From the NCBI RefSeq assembly GCF_032884065.1, contig NC_088868.1, positions 10,416,335 through 10,480,334 of the forward strand: DNA of 64,000 nucleotides, read 5' to 3'. Made by a program: the position numbers and the translations under genes. This DNA is from Artemia franciscana. Lineage: Eukaryota > Arthropoda > Branchiopoda > Anostraca > Artemiidae. This document shows positions 23,561 to 34,625 of the stretch, piece after piece; within the stretch, counting starts at the first letter, position 1; every line of letters starts with the position of its first letter. Under the pieces are notes generated by a model that did not search any database, was not told the DNA's origin, and was given only the letters and a program-made list of their open reading frames with translations.

Positions 23561-24669
23561 GAGTGTATGCTGTTAAAAGAGTTGAAAATTTTTTCTCCTA
23601 CGTACAAATAACTGTAGTAAAAAACTGAAAAGATATAAAATATTTTTTCTTTTTCCATGAAAAAGACCGAATCGGCAAAAAAAACGAACATAAATTAAAT
23701 TTAAAATTTTTCCACAAAATAAGTCTTTCAAAGAAAAGTGAAAAGCTCAGTTAAATAAAAATCAGAAAAAAATAATTTCAAATAATCTTCCAACCGTAAA
23801 ACTATCACAAATCGCCATCAATAAATAAATAAAATTTAAAACAAGAACGTAATTTGCACTTTACTAAAAAAAAGTTGAATATGTACATATACTGATATTT
23901 ATTTCTTAAAGTCTTAATAATCTTTGATTTATTAAAGTTTATAATAAGAAAATATACAGCTGAATATTGCAAGTTTCCTTGTCTGAAAGTTGCAATGTTA
24001 ATGTAAATACGAAAAAATTTGAGCCCTTTCGAAAATTCCTCCGTTTCAGGATTTTGATACAACATACATGTTTAGGCAAGTAGACTTTTTCTGTACCAAA
24101 ATTATTGTTTTTTTCTCCGTCTGATTTTTCTTTTAGTATTAAGAATCAAATAGATTCTAAACTAAAAAAAAGACGCTTTTTTATCCTAACTTAATTTACT
24201 TAGCATTTGAACCAACCTACATTTTCGCATGCTGACTTTAAGCTTTTTCGCATGTTTACAATAGTATGTGTAATGCAGGTACCAATAAATTGCAATTTTT
24301 ACAAGATTTGTTGTTAGAAAAGGGAGGAAAAACATGTTTGTGGGTAAATTGTTTTCTAGAGTTTATTTTAAATTTAGAGGAAATTAACTGGGGATGGCAG
24401 GAGAGGTCTCACGTATTTTGTACTATTTTCTCGTTTTTCTTTTACCTAGATTTACCGTCAAAATTTATAACAGTTATTTCTATTCTGCTGATTAATTTTC
24501 AATGCTACTGTGTTATTTAAATTTTGATATTTAAAATAAAATCCCAAACAATGTGTATGAGGCAATTTTCAAGCCAATGCTTCTCCTTTGATAGAATGAA
24601 CATAAGGATCATTGCATAGCTTACTTCACGTTTTATCTTGCTATGTTATTCAATCACTTTATTTTTCAG

Positions 24670-24813
24670 AAATCGTGGATCCTTTGCAAATTGAGAATGA
24701 CGAGCCCATGAAAGTCTCAAATATTCCACATTTATCCTGTGGTTCGGACACTCTAAGCAGCTCTTGTAATTCTTCTCATGTTCTGGTTGGCTCTTTGACA
24801 TTGAAGGAAGAAG
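24670..24813 (+). CDS. Exon E3 of the zinc-finger gene (duplicated 48-codon exon)
   Basis: The acceptor CACTTTATTTTTCAG ends at 24,669 and the donor GTATGC follows 24,813. In phase 1 it encodes 48 residues, IVDPLQIENDEPMKV near the start and GSLTLKEEG at the end, one codon shorter than E1, E2 and E4. The loss is a whole codon in the DTLSSS region, so frame is kept. That argues for constraint rather than drift. It is most similar to E4 (shared DEPMKVSN), in line with the closer intronic similarity of units 3 and 4. Confidence 0.7.
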
Positions 24814-25978
24814 GTATGCTTTCAAATAGAAAGAATGCGAAAGTCTTTCCATCGCTTTGTTTATTTAACATTAGCCTAAATTTTTTTATCAAATAAAGCA
24901 TAAAGTGGCATTTTGACGCACTTGGTCTCATCTTTATGAATCCTGACGCGATTTTAATTTTTGGAATGTGCAAAAAATATAGGGAAAATGCTCAGAGTCT
25001 TTAGATTACCGAAAAGGCTGAACTAAAATTTATTCAAAAATTTGTCACAAAAAAAACAAGAAAAATCAACCCTGGTTGCAAATTTTTCACAAGAGTGTTC
25101 TATACTAAAAAAAAATAAAGTTGGGAGGGGAGGGGATTTCAAATTCATTTAGGCTTTTCTTTTTCCTGTTCTGCCTAGAAACCCGATAAAAATAATTGAA
25201 AAATGTTCCTGGATCTTATTTGAAAGCTCAGACTTTCAGAATACATTACTGAGAGGAAAAAAGGATAAATTGTCGTCTTCGGCAATGTTCAGACATTTGG
25301 AGGTAAAGAAATTATTTAAATTTGAAAAACGTGTTTGTGGTGTATATTTGCTCCTGAGCCCATGTCCCCTGATGATATTTCCTCATATCTCTAATCAAAG
25401 ACTTAGGCTCCTTTTCTGTCCAAAACGAAGTTATGTTATTTCTTGTGAACACAATTCTGCCTGTTGCCTATAATTTTGCCTATAATTCTGCCATCTGCCT
25501 ATTGCTCGTTTAAAATGTGTTTTTAATGACCATTGCCTATCATAGTCTGTAAGTTAGCATTGATTTACTTTATTTCAACTCATCTTCCTAAAAACTCTTT
25601 CCTTAGCCTAATTATACAAAAGAGAAAGATTCTGAAACTTATGAAATGGTTCTTTTGAATGTAAATTGAAAAGCAAATCTTGAATGAGGTCTAAATATAG
25701 CATCCAGATCAAGTGCAAATCAAGCACCGACTGACTCAGTGACAAAAAAGATTTTCTCTGATTTTGTGCTAAAAATAGTAAGTGCTTACGAGATATAGCA
25801 AAATATGTACATTTTCCTATCAAATTTTATTTTTTCCTTACCCCTTGCCAATTTTTTAAAAGAAAGATAGCGAGATAGTATATTGTTCACTAGTTGGTTT
25901 GGAAACTATATTACAAGCACTTTAGTCTGGTGAGACTAAAGGCTTTCAGCATTCACATCCATTCTTTGCTTTTTTTAA

Positions 25979-26395
25979 GAAAGTGCTCAGTTCTGCTTGA
26001 AGCTTATTGTGGGAAATACTTGGAACCAATGGATATTATACGATATATATAATTCATAAATGATAAATTTATTCATGAATTCATAACCTTTTTCAAGAAA
26101 GAGCTCAGTTCGACTTGAAGCTTATGTGGGAAATACTTGGAACCAAGGGATATTATATGATATATATAATTCATAAATGATAAACTATTCATGAATTTAT
26201 AATCTTTTTCAAGAAAGAGCTCAAATCGACCTGAAACTTATGTGGGAAATACTTTGAACCAAGGGATATTATATGAAATATATAATTCATAAATGATAAA
26301 TTAATTTATGAATTTATAACCTTTTTCAAGAAAGAGCTCAAATCGACCTGAAACTTATGTGGGAAATACTTTGAACCAAGGGATATTTTTTTCAC
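25979..26395. repeat. Tandem repeat, about 117-bp unit, 3.5 copies
   Basis: Units start at about 25,979, 26,097, 26,213 and 26,329 with GAAAGAGCTCAG/AATCG, followed by GGGAAATACTT.GAACCAAGGGATATTATA and ATAATTCATAAATGATAAA. The homologous place in segmental unit 4 (34,205-34,275) has only one such unit, so the expansion is specific to unit 3. Confidence 0.75.
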
Positions 26396-26536
26396 AGGCT
26401 TACATCACCCCCAAACACTACCCACCTTTTCCTCGCTCTTATTTCATAAATGATGATAATTTTGTTCGATTATCTCGTGTGCCTCAAACTTGTTAAAGTC
26501 AGTAAATTCCCCAACTCGAAAGAATTGAGCCCTGAT

Positions 26537-26650
26537 TGCACCTAAGCCGTAAGAGGTCTGAAGGTAAGCGCTCTTGGGCCAGATTTTTTTTGCACCTAAG
26601 CCGTAAGAGGTCTGAAGGTAAGCGCTCTTGGGCCAGATTTTTTTTTTTTT
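26537..26650. repeat. Two-copy direct repeat of about 55 bp
   Basis: TGCACCTAAGCCGTAAGAGG...GCGCTCTTGGGCCAGATTTTTTT occurs twice in a row (from about 26,537 and 26,592), the second ending in an 18-20 base T run. The copies are identical over the shared part, so the duplication is recent. Confidence 0.8.
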
Positions 26651-26819
26651 TTTTTTTAGCAATATTAGTGGCTCAACAAACATTAGCTGCTCCTTGTTTA
26701 TTTTTATATATTCAAATGACCTTAATCTATAACTTAGGGCATAATTTTGGACTTTGGTACTCCTTCCTCTCAAAAAAAGCTCTTAGTAGAAAGGTAGATA
26801 CAAAGGTAGTAGAAAGGTA

Positions 26820-28060
26820 ATTCTGAAAAATTAGAAAAAATGAGGTATTTTAACTTACGAAGGAGTGATTGGATCTTAATGAAATTTCATATTTAGAAGG
26901 ACCTCTTAACTCAGATCTCTTATTTTAAATCCCGACTGGATCCATTGTCGTTTGAGGGGGGGGGGGGCGAACTGGAAATCTTGGAAAACGCTTAAAGCGG
27001 AGAGATCAGGATGAAACTTGGTTGGAAGAATAGGCACAAGTCCAAGATACGTGACTGATGTAACCGAATCGGATCCGTTCTCTTTGGTGGAGTTGGGGGG
27101 GGGGGATAATTCAGAAAAATAGAAAAAATTAGGTATTTGTAACTTACGAACGGGCGATCCGATCTTATTGAAACTTAATATTTAGTAGGATCTTGTGCTT
27201 TAGGACTCTCATTTTAAATGTCGACCAGATCCGGTGACATTGGGGGGAGTTGGAGGGGATAACCGGAATTGGAGGGGAATCGAAAACGTGAAAATCGAGG
27301 TATCTTACGAATGAGTGATCTGATCTTATTGAATCTTGATACATAGAAGAATCTTATGTCTGAGATGCTCCATTGTCAATTCGAATTAGATCCATGGACA
27401 TAGAGGGTTGGAGGGAGGAGACAGAAATCTTTGAAACCGGAAATCTTGGAAAACGCTTAGAATGGAGAGATCGGGATGAAACTTGATGGGAAGAATAAGC
27501 ACAAGTTATAGATACGAGATTGACATAATTGGAGTGGATCCGCTTTCTTTGGGGGAGCTGGGGGTTGTTAAATTGGAAAGCTTACAAAAATTGAGGTATT
27601 TTTAACTTAAGAACGGGTGACCAGATCTTAATGAAATTTGATATTTAGAAGGAACTCATGTCTCAGAGCTCTTATTTACAAATCCTGACCAGATCTGTTG
27701 GCATTGGGGGAAGTCAGAGGGGGAAACCGAAAATCTTGGGAAGCGCTTATAAATGTCATAGATATGTGATAGACATAACCGGACTGGATTCGCTCTCTTT
27801 GGGAGAGTTAGTGGGTGGGGTTCATTGCTCTGGCGAGTTTGGTGCTTCTGGACGTGCTAGGACGATGAAAATTGGTAGGCGTGTCAAGGAGCTGCACAAA
27901 TTGACTTGATAAAGTCGTTTTTCCCGATTCGACCATCTGTTGGGCTGAAGGGAGAGAAAAAATTGAGGCATTTTTAACTTACGAGTGGGTGATCAGATCT
28001 TAATGAATTTTGATATTTAGAAGGACCTCGTGACTCAGAGCTCTTATTTTAAATTCTGAC
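26820..28060. repeat. Repeat family D, degenerate tandem units
   Basis: Recurring words are AAAATTGAGGTATTTTTAACTTACGAA..GGTGATC.GATCTTA.TGAAA.TT.ATATTTAGAAGGA, GACCAGATCC, GGAAATCTTGGAAAACGCTTA.A..GGAGAGATC.GGATGAAACTTG and GGATCCGCTCTCTTTGGGGGAGTTGGGGG. They start near 26,825, 27,115, 27,290, 27,580 and 27,960. Long G runs (26,957 and 27,097) are part of the unit. It is non-coding. Confidence 0.6.
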
Positions 28061-29034
28061 CGGCATTAAGCCTCTGATATTCCTTTTAAAGCAATCTATT
28101 GATTCTTAGAATTTTGCTAGAGCTCATATCATATGAGCTCTTGGCTCTTCCGATCTCATCACAACTGCCATATGAGCTCTTAGCTCTTGTTCATTTTTCC
28201 CAGCTCTTGTTCATTTTAATGCTTGAAGCTGACATAGTTCGTCAGCAGATTTGGTAAGGAATGCTTCAAGCCAAATAACTTCTGGTAGTTTTAAGTTAAA
28301 ACTTCAATTGATCATGAACCATTAAACAAACCTCTCAGAGACAAAGCAGTTCACAACAATCTCCTCTACAACTTTTTTTTTCAGTCAAAACGGAGTATTC
28401 AGAATGTTGAACAAAACCAAAACTATGAAATCAAACAACTTTCAGCTGTTATAGAGTAAAAACAAATGCATGAGTTGTTGTAATGTTGTATAATTTCAGT
28501 ATAAGTAAAGTACGTAAACAAAAACCTGTCAAAATATGAGCTTGTAATATGTTAAAACCAAAATTTCACGTGGTAAAGTTGGAACTTAGCTTGCCAGCAA
28601 TTTATTTTTTTTTTCAATACTTTTATTTTCTTCAAAATTTTGATATCTAACAATTCGTTGTAACGAACTGTAAGGAGTGACCCGGCTCAATGGTAACCGA
28701 AACTCCGAAAAACTAAATTTTGATACCAATAGATACATCAAAAGGATCAAATTTTTATGCTGATTTTAAACATATAAGTTCTATCAAGTTTAATCCTACC
28801 TATCAAAAGTTACGAGCCTAAGAAAATTTGCCGCATTTTCGAAAAAGGGGAGAAAACACCTAAAAGTCATAGAATCTTAATGAAAGTCACACAATCAGAT
28901 TCAGTGTATAAGAGAATCCTGTTGTCGAGGTTTCAAATTTGGAATTTCGTATTATTGGGCTAGAGGAAAAATCACAGATACGTGTTTATTTGTTGTTTTT
29001 TTTTCATGGTGATTGTATCGACCCAGTGCTTCTA
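28061..29034. other. Intronic stretch with no recognised feature
   Basis: A small local repeat of CATATGAGCTCTT.GCTCTT occurs at 28,130-28,190. Otherwise I see AT-rich sequence without coding or named repeat content. Confidence 0.4.
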
Positions 29035-29059
29035 GAATGTCGCGAGAGGGTTCATTCGA

Positions 29060-30600
29060 ACAAAATTGAAAGTGCCCTTTTTAAGTGACCAAAAAAATTG
29101 GAGGGGAACTAGGCTCAGGGAGAGAGGGTTACGCGGGAGGATCTTTCCATGGGGGAAGAGAATTTCCATGAAGGGGGTGCTGTATTTCCCAGAATTATTT
29201 AAAGAACAATCAGAAATTGAACGAAAAAAACAAGTTTTTTCAACTAAAAGTAAGCAGCAACATTAAAAAGAACAGAAATTATGACCTATATGAGGGGGTT
29301 TGTCCCCTCGTCAATACCTTGCTCGCTACTCCAAAGTATTTTTAGTAATTAAAAAAGAGCTATTTATTTTAATTAAACGGCCTTTGTGATTCTCGTATAA
29401 CGTATATGAGGGAGTTCTCCCAATATCTTGTTCTTTACGCTAAAGTTCGAATTTTGTTAAATAATGGCCGATAAAAACAATAATTTATTTGTGTTATTTT
29501 TTTTTTTTGGCCAATTTTAGCATTTAATTTTATTTCTAGCAGCCTCATAACTATGATTTTTATGTGATAATAAACCAAAGATAAGGTATGTCTTCGGCTT
29601 GTAATTGTTAATAAAAAAAAGAAAAGAAGTTTTTTTTCAAACTGAAAGGAAGCAACAACATTACAACTTAAAACGAACATAAATTATTACGTATATGAGG
29701 GTGTCAAAGATCTTTTCATTCATTCATTCATTTCAGTCATTTGAGAATTGCTCAACTTGTGACTTTCATTTTCATGAAAATAGTTTCGACCTCTTTGTCT
29801 GTTCTGTTACTATGCCTTACGAAATTAGTTCCGCAAATATCGCTAATTTGTTTCTTGGGAAAATCTTTCCATGGAGAAATCTCTCGTGGGGAAAGAGATT
29901 TTTCTATGGAGGGGGAGCTGGATTTCCCATATTATTCAAAAAAGATCAGCAATTAAATAAAAAACAGGTTTTTTCAACTGAAACTAAGAAGCAGCATAAT
30001 AACGAACAGAAAATATTACGTATACGAGAGGGTTTGTCTCTCCTCAATAGCTCGCTCTGACGCTAAAGTTTCTTTTTTAACCTTTAAAGAGGCTATTATT
30101 CCAATTAAACAGCCTTTCTGGTTCAGGAGTCATTCTTAAATAACTGGAACAAAAATTAAACTTTGGTTACTATAAGGTTATTGTTAGTTAAAAAAGTAAA
30201 ATTAATAAGCGAATTTCGTTTTAATTATTTAAAACCTGCATTATTCAAAATGTAAATGTGGAAAAAAGCTAAATGTAAGCTAAATTCAAAACCTGCATTA
30301 ATTCAAAAACGTTCAAAATTAAATTAAAAAACAAGCTTCTTTAACTGAAAGCAAGGAGCAACATCAAAACTTAAAACTAACAGAAATTATTCCGTATATG
30401 AAAGAGGCTGTCTCCTCCTCAACGCCCCAATCTTTACGCTAAAGTTTTACTCTTTCTCACGACTTTACTTTTTAAAACAATAAAAAACTTTAGCTTAAAG
30501 AGCGGAGTGTTGAGGAGGGGACAGCCCCTTTCATGTAATTTCTGTTCCTTCTAAGTTTTGATGTCGCTCCTTACTTTCAGTTAAAGGAAAACTTTTTTTT
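29060..30600. repeat. Repeat family C, including a 265-bp hairpin
   Basis: Two direct copies (29,110-29,420 and 29,850-30,130) share GGGAAAATCTTTCCATGG, TATTTCCCA.ATTATT, CAAGTTTTTTCAACT.AAA.TAAG.AGCA, AACGAACAGAAATTA and GGG.TTTGTC.C..CTCAATA.CTTGCTC. A further copy at 30,330-30,430 is followed by its reverse complement to about 30,595 (ACTTTAGC.TAAAGAGCG, GTTGAGGAGGGGACAGCC, TTTCATGTAATTTCTGTTC), forming a long hairpin. Similar fragments lie at 1.0-1.5 and 36.6-37.1 kb. Confidence 0.6.
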
Positions 30601-30679
30601 TAATTTAATATGAATAATAGCCCAAGCGATGTGTACAAGGCGATTTTCAAGCCAAGGCTTCTCCTTTGAGAGAATGAAC

Positions 30680-30845
30680 ATAAATATAAATAATGTAATA
30701 AAATTATAATAATGTATATTATAATTGTAAAATAATTATAAAATTATAAAATACAATACATTATTAAATAATGTATTGTAATAAAATAATGTAATAAAAT
30801 AAATAATATAATAAATATAATAATTTAATAATGAACATTAATAAA
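30680..30845. repeat. AATAAT low-complexity tract
   Basis: The stretch consists almost only of AATAAT/ATAAAAT/TTATAA words. It interrupts sequence otherwise shared with segmental unit 3 (24,570-24,640), so it is a local expansion in unit 4. Confidence 0.75.
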
Positions 30846-30940
30846 TACTGTAAAGGGTTCATTACACAGTTTACTGCACGTTTTATTTTACAATGTGTTC
30901 TGTTATACTTTTTGTGTCATTTAGTCACTTTATCTTTCAG

Positions 30941-31087
30941 GAAATATGGATCCTTCACAAATTAAGAATGATGAGCCCATGAAAGTTTCAAATCTTTCTC
31001 ATTCATCCATTGGCTTTGACACTCTTAATAGCAGTTCTTGCAACTCATCTCAGGCTCGTGTTGGCTCTTTCACATTAAAGGAAGAAG
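30941..31087 (+). CDS. Exon E4 of the zinc-finger gene (duplicated 49-codon exon)
   Basis: The acceptor CACTTTATCTTTCAG ends at 30,940 and the donor GTATGC follows 31,087. In phase 1 it reads GNMDPSQIKNDEPMKV... and ends GSFTLKEEG, 49 residues with no stop. It is the last full-length copy. From its donor onward, the exon's 3' half plus donor plus proximal intron are repeated 15 times. The next downstream exon in phase is at 35,805 (G|GC then SFRNGRS). Confidence 0.7.
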
Positions 31088-33240
31088 GTATGCTTTCAAA
31101 TAGAAAGAATACAAAAGCCGTTCCAATTTTCAAATTTTTTTCCTTCATCCTATGGCTTTGACGCTCTCTAGAGCAGTCCTTGCAACTCATCTCGGGCTCT
31201 GGTTGGCTCTTTCACACTAAAGGAAGATGGTATGCTTTCAAATAGAAAGAATACAAAAGCCTTTCCAATTTTTAGATTTTCTCCTTTGTCCTATGGCTTC
31301 GACGCTCCTAAGAGCAGTCCTTGCAACTCATCTCAGGCTCTGGTTGGCTCTTTCACATTAAAGGAAGGAGATATGCTTTCAAATAGAAAGAATACAAAAG
31401 CCTTTCCAATTTTCAAATTTTTCTCCTTCATCATATGGCTTCGACACTCCTTAGAGCAGTCCTTGCAACTCATCTCAGGCTCTGGTTGGCTCTTCCACAA
31501 TAAAGGAAGAAGGTATGCTTCCAAATAGAAAGAACACAAAAGTCTTTCAAATTTTCAATTTTTTTCAAACTTTTCTCCTTCATCCTAGGGCTTCAACGCT
31601 CCTAAGAGCAGTCCTTGCAAATCATCTCAGGCTCTGGTTGGCACTTTCACATTAAAGGAAGGAGATATGCTTTCAAATAGAAAGAATACAAAAGCCTTTC
31701 CAATTTTCAAATTTTTCTCCTTCATCCTTTGGCTTCGACACTCCTAAGAGCAGTCCTTGCAACTCATCTCAGGCTCTGGTTGGCTCTTTCACAATAAAGG
31801 AAGAAGGTATGCTTCCAAATAGAAAGAACACAAAAGTCTTTCAAATTTTCAATTTTTTTCAAACTTTTCTCCTTCATCCTAGGGCTTCAACGCTCCTAAG
31901 AGCAGTCCTTGCAACTCATCTCAGGCTCTGGTTGGCTCTTTCACATTAAAGGAAGGAGATATGCTTTCAAATAGAAAGAATACAAAAGCCTTTCCAATTT
32001 TCAAATTTTTCTTCTTCATCCTATGGCTTCAACGCTCCCTAGAGCAGTCCTTGCAACTCATCTCGGGCTGTGGTTGGCTCTTTCACACTAAAGGAATGAA
32101 GGTGTGCTTTCAAATAGAAAGAATACAAAAGCCTTTCCAATTTTTAGATTTTCTCCTTTGTCCTATGGCTTCGAAGCTCCTAAGAGCAGTCCTTGCAACT
32201 CATCTCTGGCTCTGGTTGGCTCTTTCATATTAAAGGAAGAAGATATGCTTTCATATAGAAAGAATACAAAAGCCTTTCCAATTTTCAAATTTTTCTTCTT
32301 CATCCTATGGCTTCAACGCTCCTAAGAGCAGTCCTTGCAACTCATCTCAGGCTCTGGTTGGCTCTTTCACATTAAAGGAAGAAGATATGCTTTCAAATAG
32401 AAAGAATACAAAAGCCTTTCCAATTTTCAAATTTTTCTTCTTCATCCTATGGCTTCAACGCTCCTAAGAGCAGTCCTTGCAACTCATCTCAGGCTCTGGT
32501 TGGCTCTTTCACATTAAAGGAAGAAGATATGCTTTCAAATAGAAGAATACAAAAGCCTTTCCAATTTTCAAATTTTTCTTCTTCATCCTATGGCTTCAAC
32601 GCTCCTAAGAGCAGTCCTTGCAACTCATCTCGGGCTGTGGTTGGCTCTTTCACACTAAAGGAATGAAGGTGTGCTTTCAAATAGAAAGAATACAAAAGCC
32701 TTTCCAATTTTCAAATTTTTCTTCTTCATCCTATGGCTTCAACGCTCCTAAGAGCAGTCCTTGCAACTCATCTCAGGCTCTGGTTGGCTCTTTCACATTA
32801 AAGGAAGAAGATATGCTTTCAAATAGAAAGAATACAAAAGCCTTTCCAATTTTCAAGTTTTTCTCCTTCATCCTATGGCTTCGACGCTCCTAAGAGCAGT
32901 CCTTGCAACTCATCTCAGGCTCTGGTTGGCTCTTTCACATTAAAGGAAGGAGATATGCTTTCAAATAGAAAGAATACAAAAGCCTTTCCAATTTTCAAAT
33001 TTTTCTCCTGCATCCTTTGGCTTCGACACTCCTAAGAGCAGTCCTTGCAACTCATCTCAGGCTCTGGTTGGCTCTTTCACAATAAAGGAAGAAGGTATGC
33101 TTCCAAATAGAAAGAACACAAAAGTCTTTCAAATTTTCTCCTTCATCCTAGGGCTTCAACGCTCCTAAGAGCAGTCCTTGCAAATCATCTCAGGCTCTGG
33201 TTGGCACTTTCACACTAAAGGAAGAAGGTATGCTTTAAAG
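31088..33240 (+). repeat. 142-bp tandem array built from an exon-intron boundary (15 units)
   Basis: The LKE codon region recurs with its conserved GA start at 31,223, 31,364, 31,506, 31,658, 31,800, 31,952, 32,094, 32,236, 32,378, 32,520, 32,661, 32,804, 32,946, 33,088 and 33,221. The period is 142 bases (152 in two variants with a 10-base insert, 133 for the last step). Each unit holds about 95 bases of the E4 3' half (GCTCCTAAGAGCAGTCC to AAAGGAAG), the donor position, and about 45 bases of proximal intron (CTTTCAAATAGAAAGAATAC). The donor GT is kept in 7 of 15 units and is AT in 8. Because 142 is not a multiple of three, the array cannot encode a continuous repeat protein. After the last unit the normal E3-like downstream intron follows. 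Confidence 0.9.
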
Positions 33241-33394
33241 TAGAAAGAATACAAAGCCTTTCCATTCTTGTGTTTATTTTACATTAGGCTAATTTTTATC
33301 GAATAAAGCATAAGCTGGGATTTTAACGCACTTGGTCTCAGTATGTATGAAACATGACATTATTCTTTCTTTCATGGAATTCTAATTTCCGTAA

Positions 33395-33535
33395 TGTGTG
33401 AAAGATAATTTTGTAATGTGTGAAGGATGATTTTATAATGTGTGAAGGATAATTTTATAATGTTTGAAGGGTAGTTTTGTAATGTATGAAGGATAATATA
33501 ATGTGTTAAGAATAGTGAAGGATAATGTGTGAAGG
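33395..33535. repeat. Minisatellite, about 27-bp unit
   Basis: TAATGTGTGAAGGATAATTTTA is repeated five to six times with small changes. The corresponding position after E3 is single-copy. Confidence 0.7.
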
Positions 33536-34625
33536 AAGAAAATTCTTGGAATTTCTGTATGTTTCCAGAAGGTTTAAAAGAATAATGTTAATTAGTAAAC
33601 GAAAAATCAGTAAATTAACTAACCTACTGAAGGAATTAATGCATAAAATCGTCATAAAATAACAAGGATAAAATTCCGGTTGCATATTATTCACTAGTCT
33701 GTTATAGACTAAGAGAAAAAGAGGGGAGGGGTTTTACATATTTATGTAGGCTTTTGTTTATTCGGTATGCATTTTCCACAGAGCTCATTACCCCTGATGG
33801 TATACCCTCTTTTCTCTTTTATAGACTTCAGACCCTCTTTTGTCCAAAAAAGTTAAGTTATTTATTGTGAAGATAAAACAGTCTATTGTTTGTCACACAA
33901 AAGATGTTATCTGATTTTGCTGAAAATAGTAAGTGGTAACTATATACAAAAAATGCCTATGTTCCTAACAAATTCTTTATAGTCCTTATTCCTTGCCAGC
34001 TTTTTAAATGAAAGATAGTCAGATAACATTTTCTTTAAACTAGGAATGTAATGTAAAACATGCAATGTAAAACCATCCCCCAATGCCAACTTCTAAGAAG
34101 AAAGGAAGGCAGATTTTTTTTTCCAAACTGATTTTGAAGCTATAAGACAGGTACTTTAGGCTGTTGAGACTGACGGTTTTCAGCGATATGCACCCATTTT
34201 TTACCTTGTTCAAGGAAGTGCTCAGTTCTTGAAGCTTCTCTAGGAAATGCTTTGAACCATGGGATATTTGTTTCGGTGGATTATACCATCTCCAAGCACT
34301 GCCCAGCTTTTGTAGGCTCTTAATTTTTAAATGATAATATTTTTGGTGCAGTATCTCATATGCTTCAAATATTTGAAAGTCAGTGAATTCTCGAACGCGA
34401 AAAAATTGAGCAGAATTGTCATAAACGTGGCCTCAAGTGCGAGGGGGCTTAATGAAATTTTTTAAATGTACCGTCTGTCTCAAACCTTTTACGCTGATGG
34501 GCCTTTGTTTTTGCTAATATTTTCAACAGTTTTTATTTACTAATTTTTTCAACCCTAATTAGTTTTGAAATTTCTTTTCGGTTTTTTCCGCTTAAAATTT
34601 CTTTTCGGTTTTTTCCTCTTCCCAT

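Larger units (their letters stand above)
12390..34410. repeat. Tandem segmental duplications carrying a small exon (four units)
   Basis: Non-coding landmarks recur with the exons. 12,390-13,600 matches 16,600-18,400 (GTTCTGGTACATT, AATGGTTGAAA, GGCAAGTCATT.AAGGATT). The downstream words ATTGCGAG.TTCCTTGTCTAAAAATTA are at 14,080, 15,000, 18,880 and 23,960. TTACAAGATCT.TTGTTA.AAAA.GGAGGAAAA is at 14,380, 15,320 and 24,300. CAAGCCAA.GCTTCTCCTTTGA is at 24,570 and 30,645. 25,260-26,530 matches 33,690-34,410. Exon spacings are 4,805, 6,266 and 6,271 bases. Units 1/2 and units 3/4 are the closest pairs, suggesting two rounds of duplication. Confidence 0.75.

Noticed and set aside
26444-26820. Overlapping frames of 94-109 codons as genes
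   Set aside because: They are produced by the duplicated 55-base repeat and a long T run, with no motif on either strand.
31100-33240. A repeat protein encoded by the 142-bp array
   Set aside because: The period is not a multiple of three, so each unit shifts frame. The listed frames of 70-98 codons each end within about two units.
31088-33240. CRISPR-like or prokaryotic repeat array
   Set aside because: The units are contiguous without unique spacers, derive from a eukaryotic exon-intron boundary, and the window is nuclear animal DNA.
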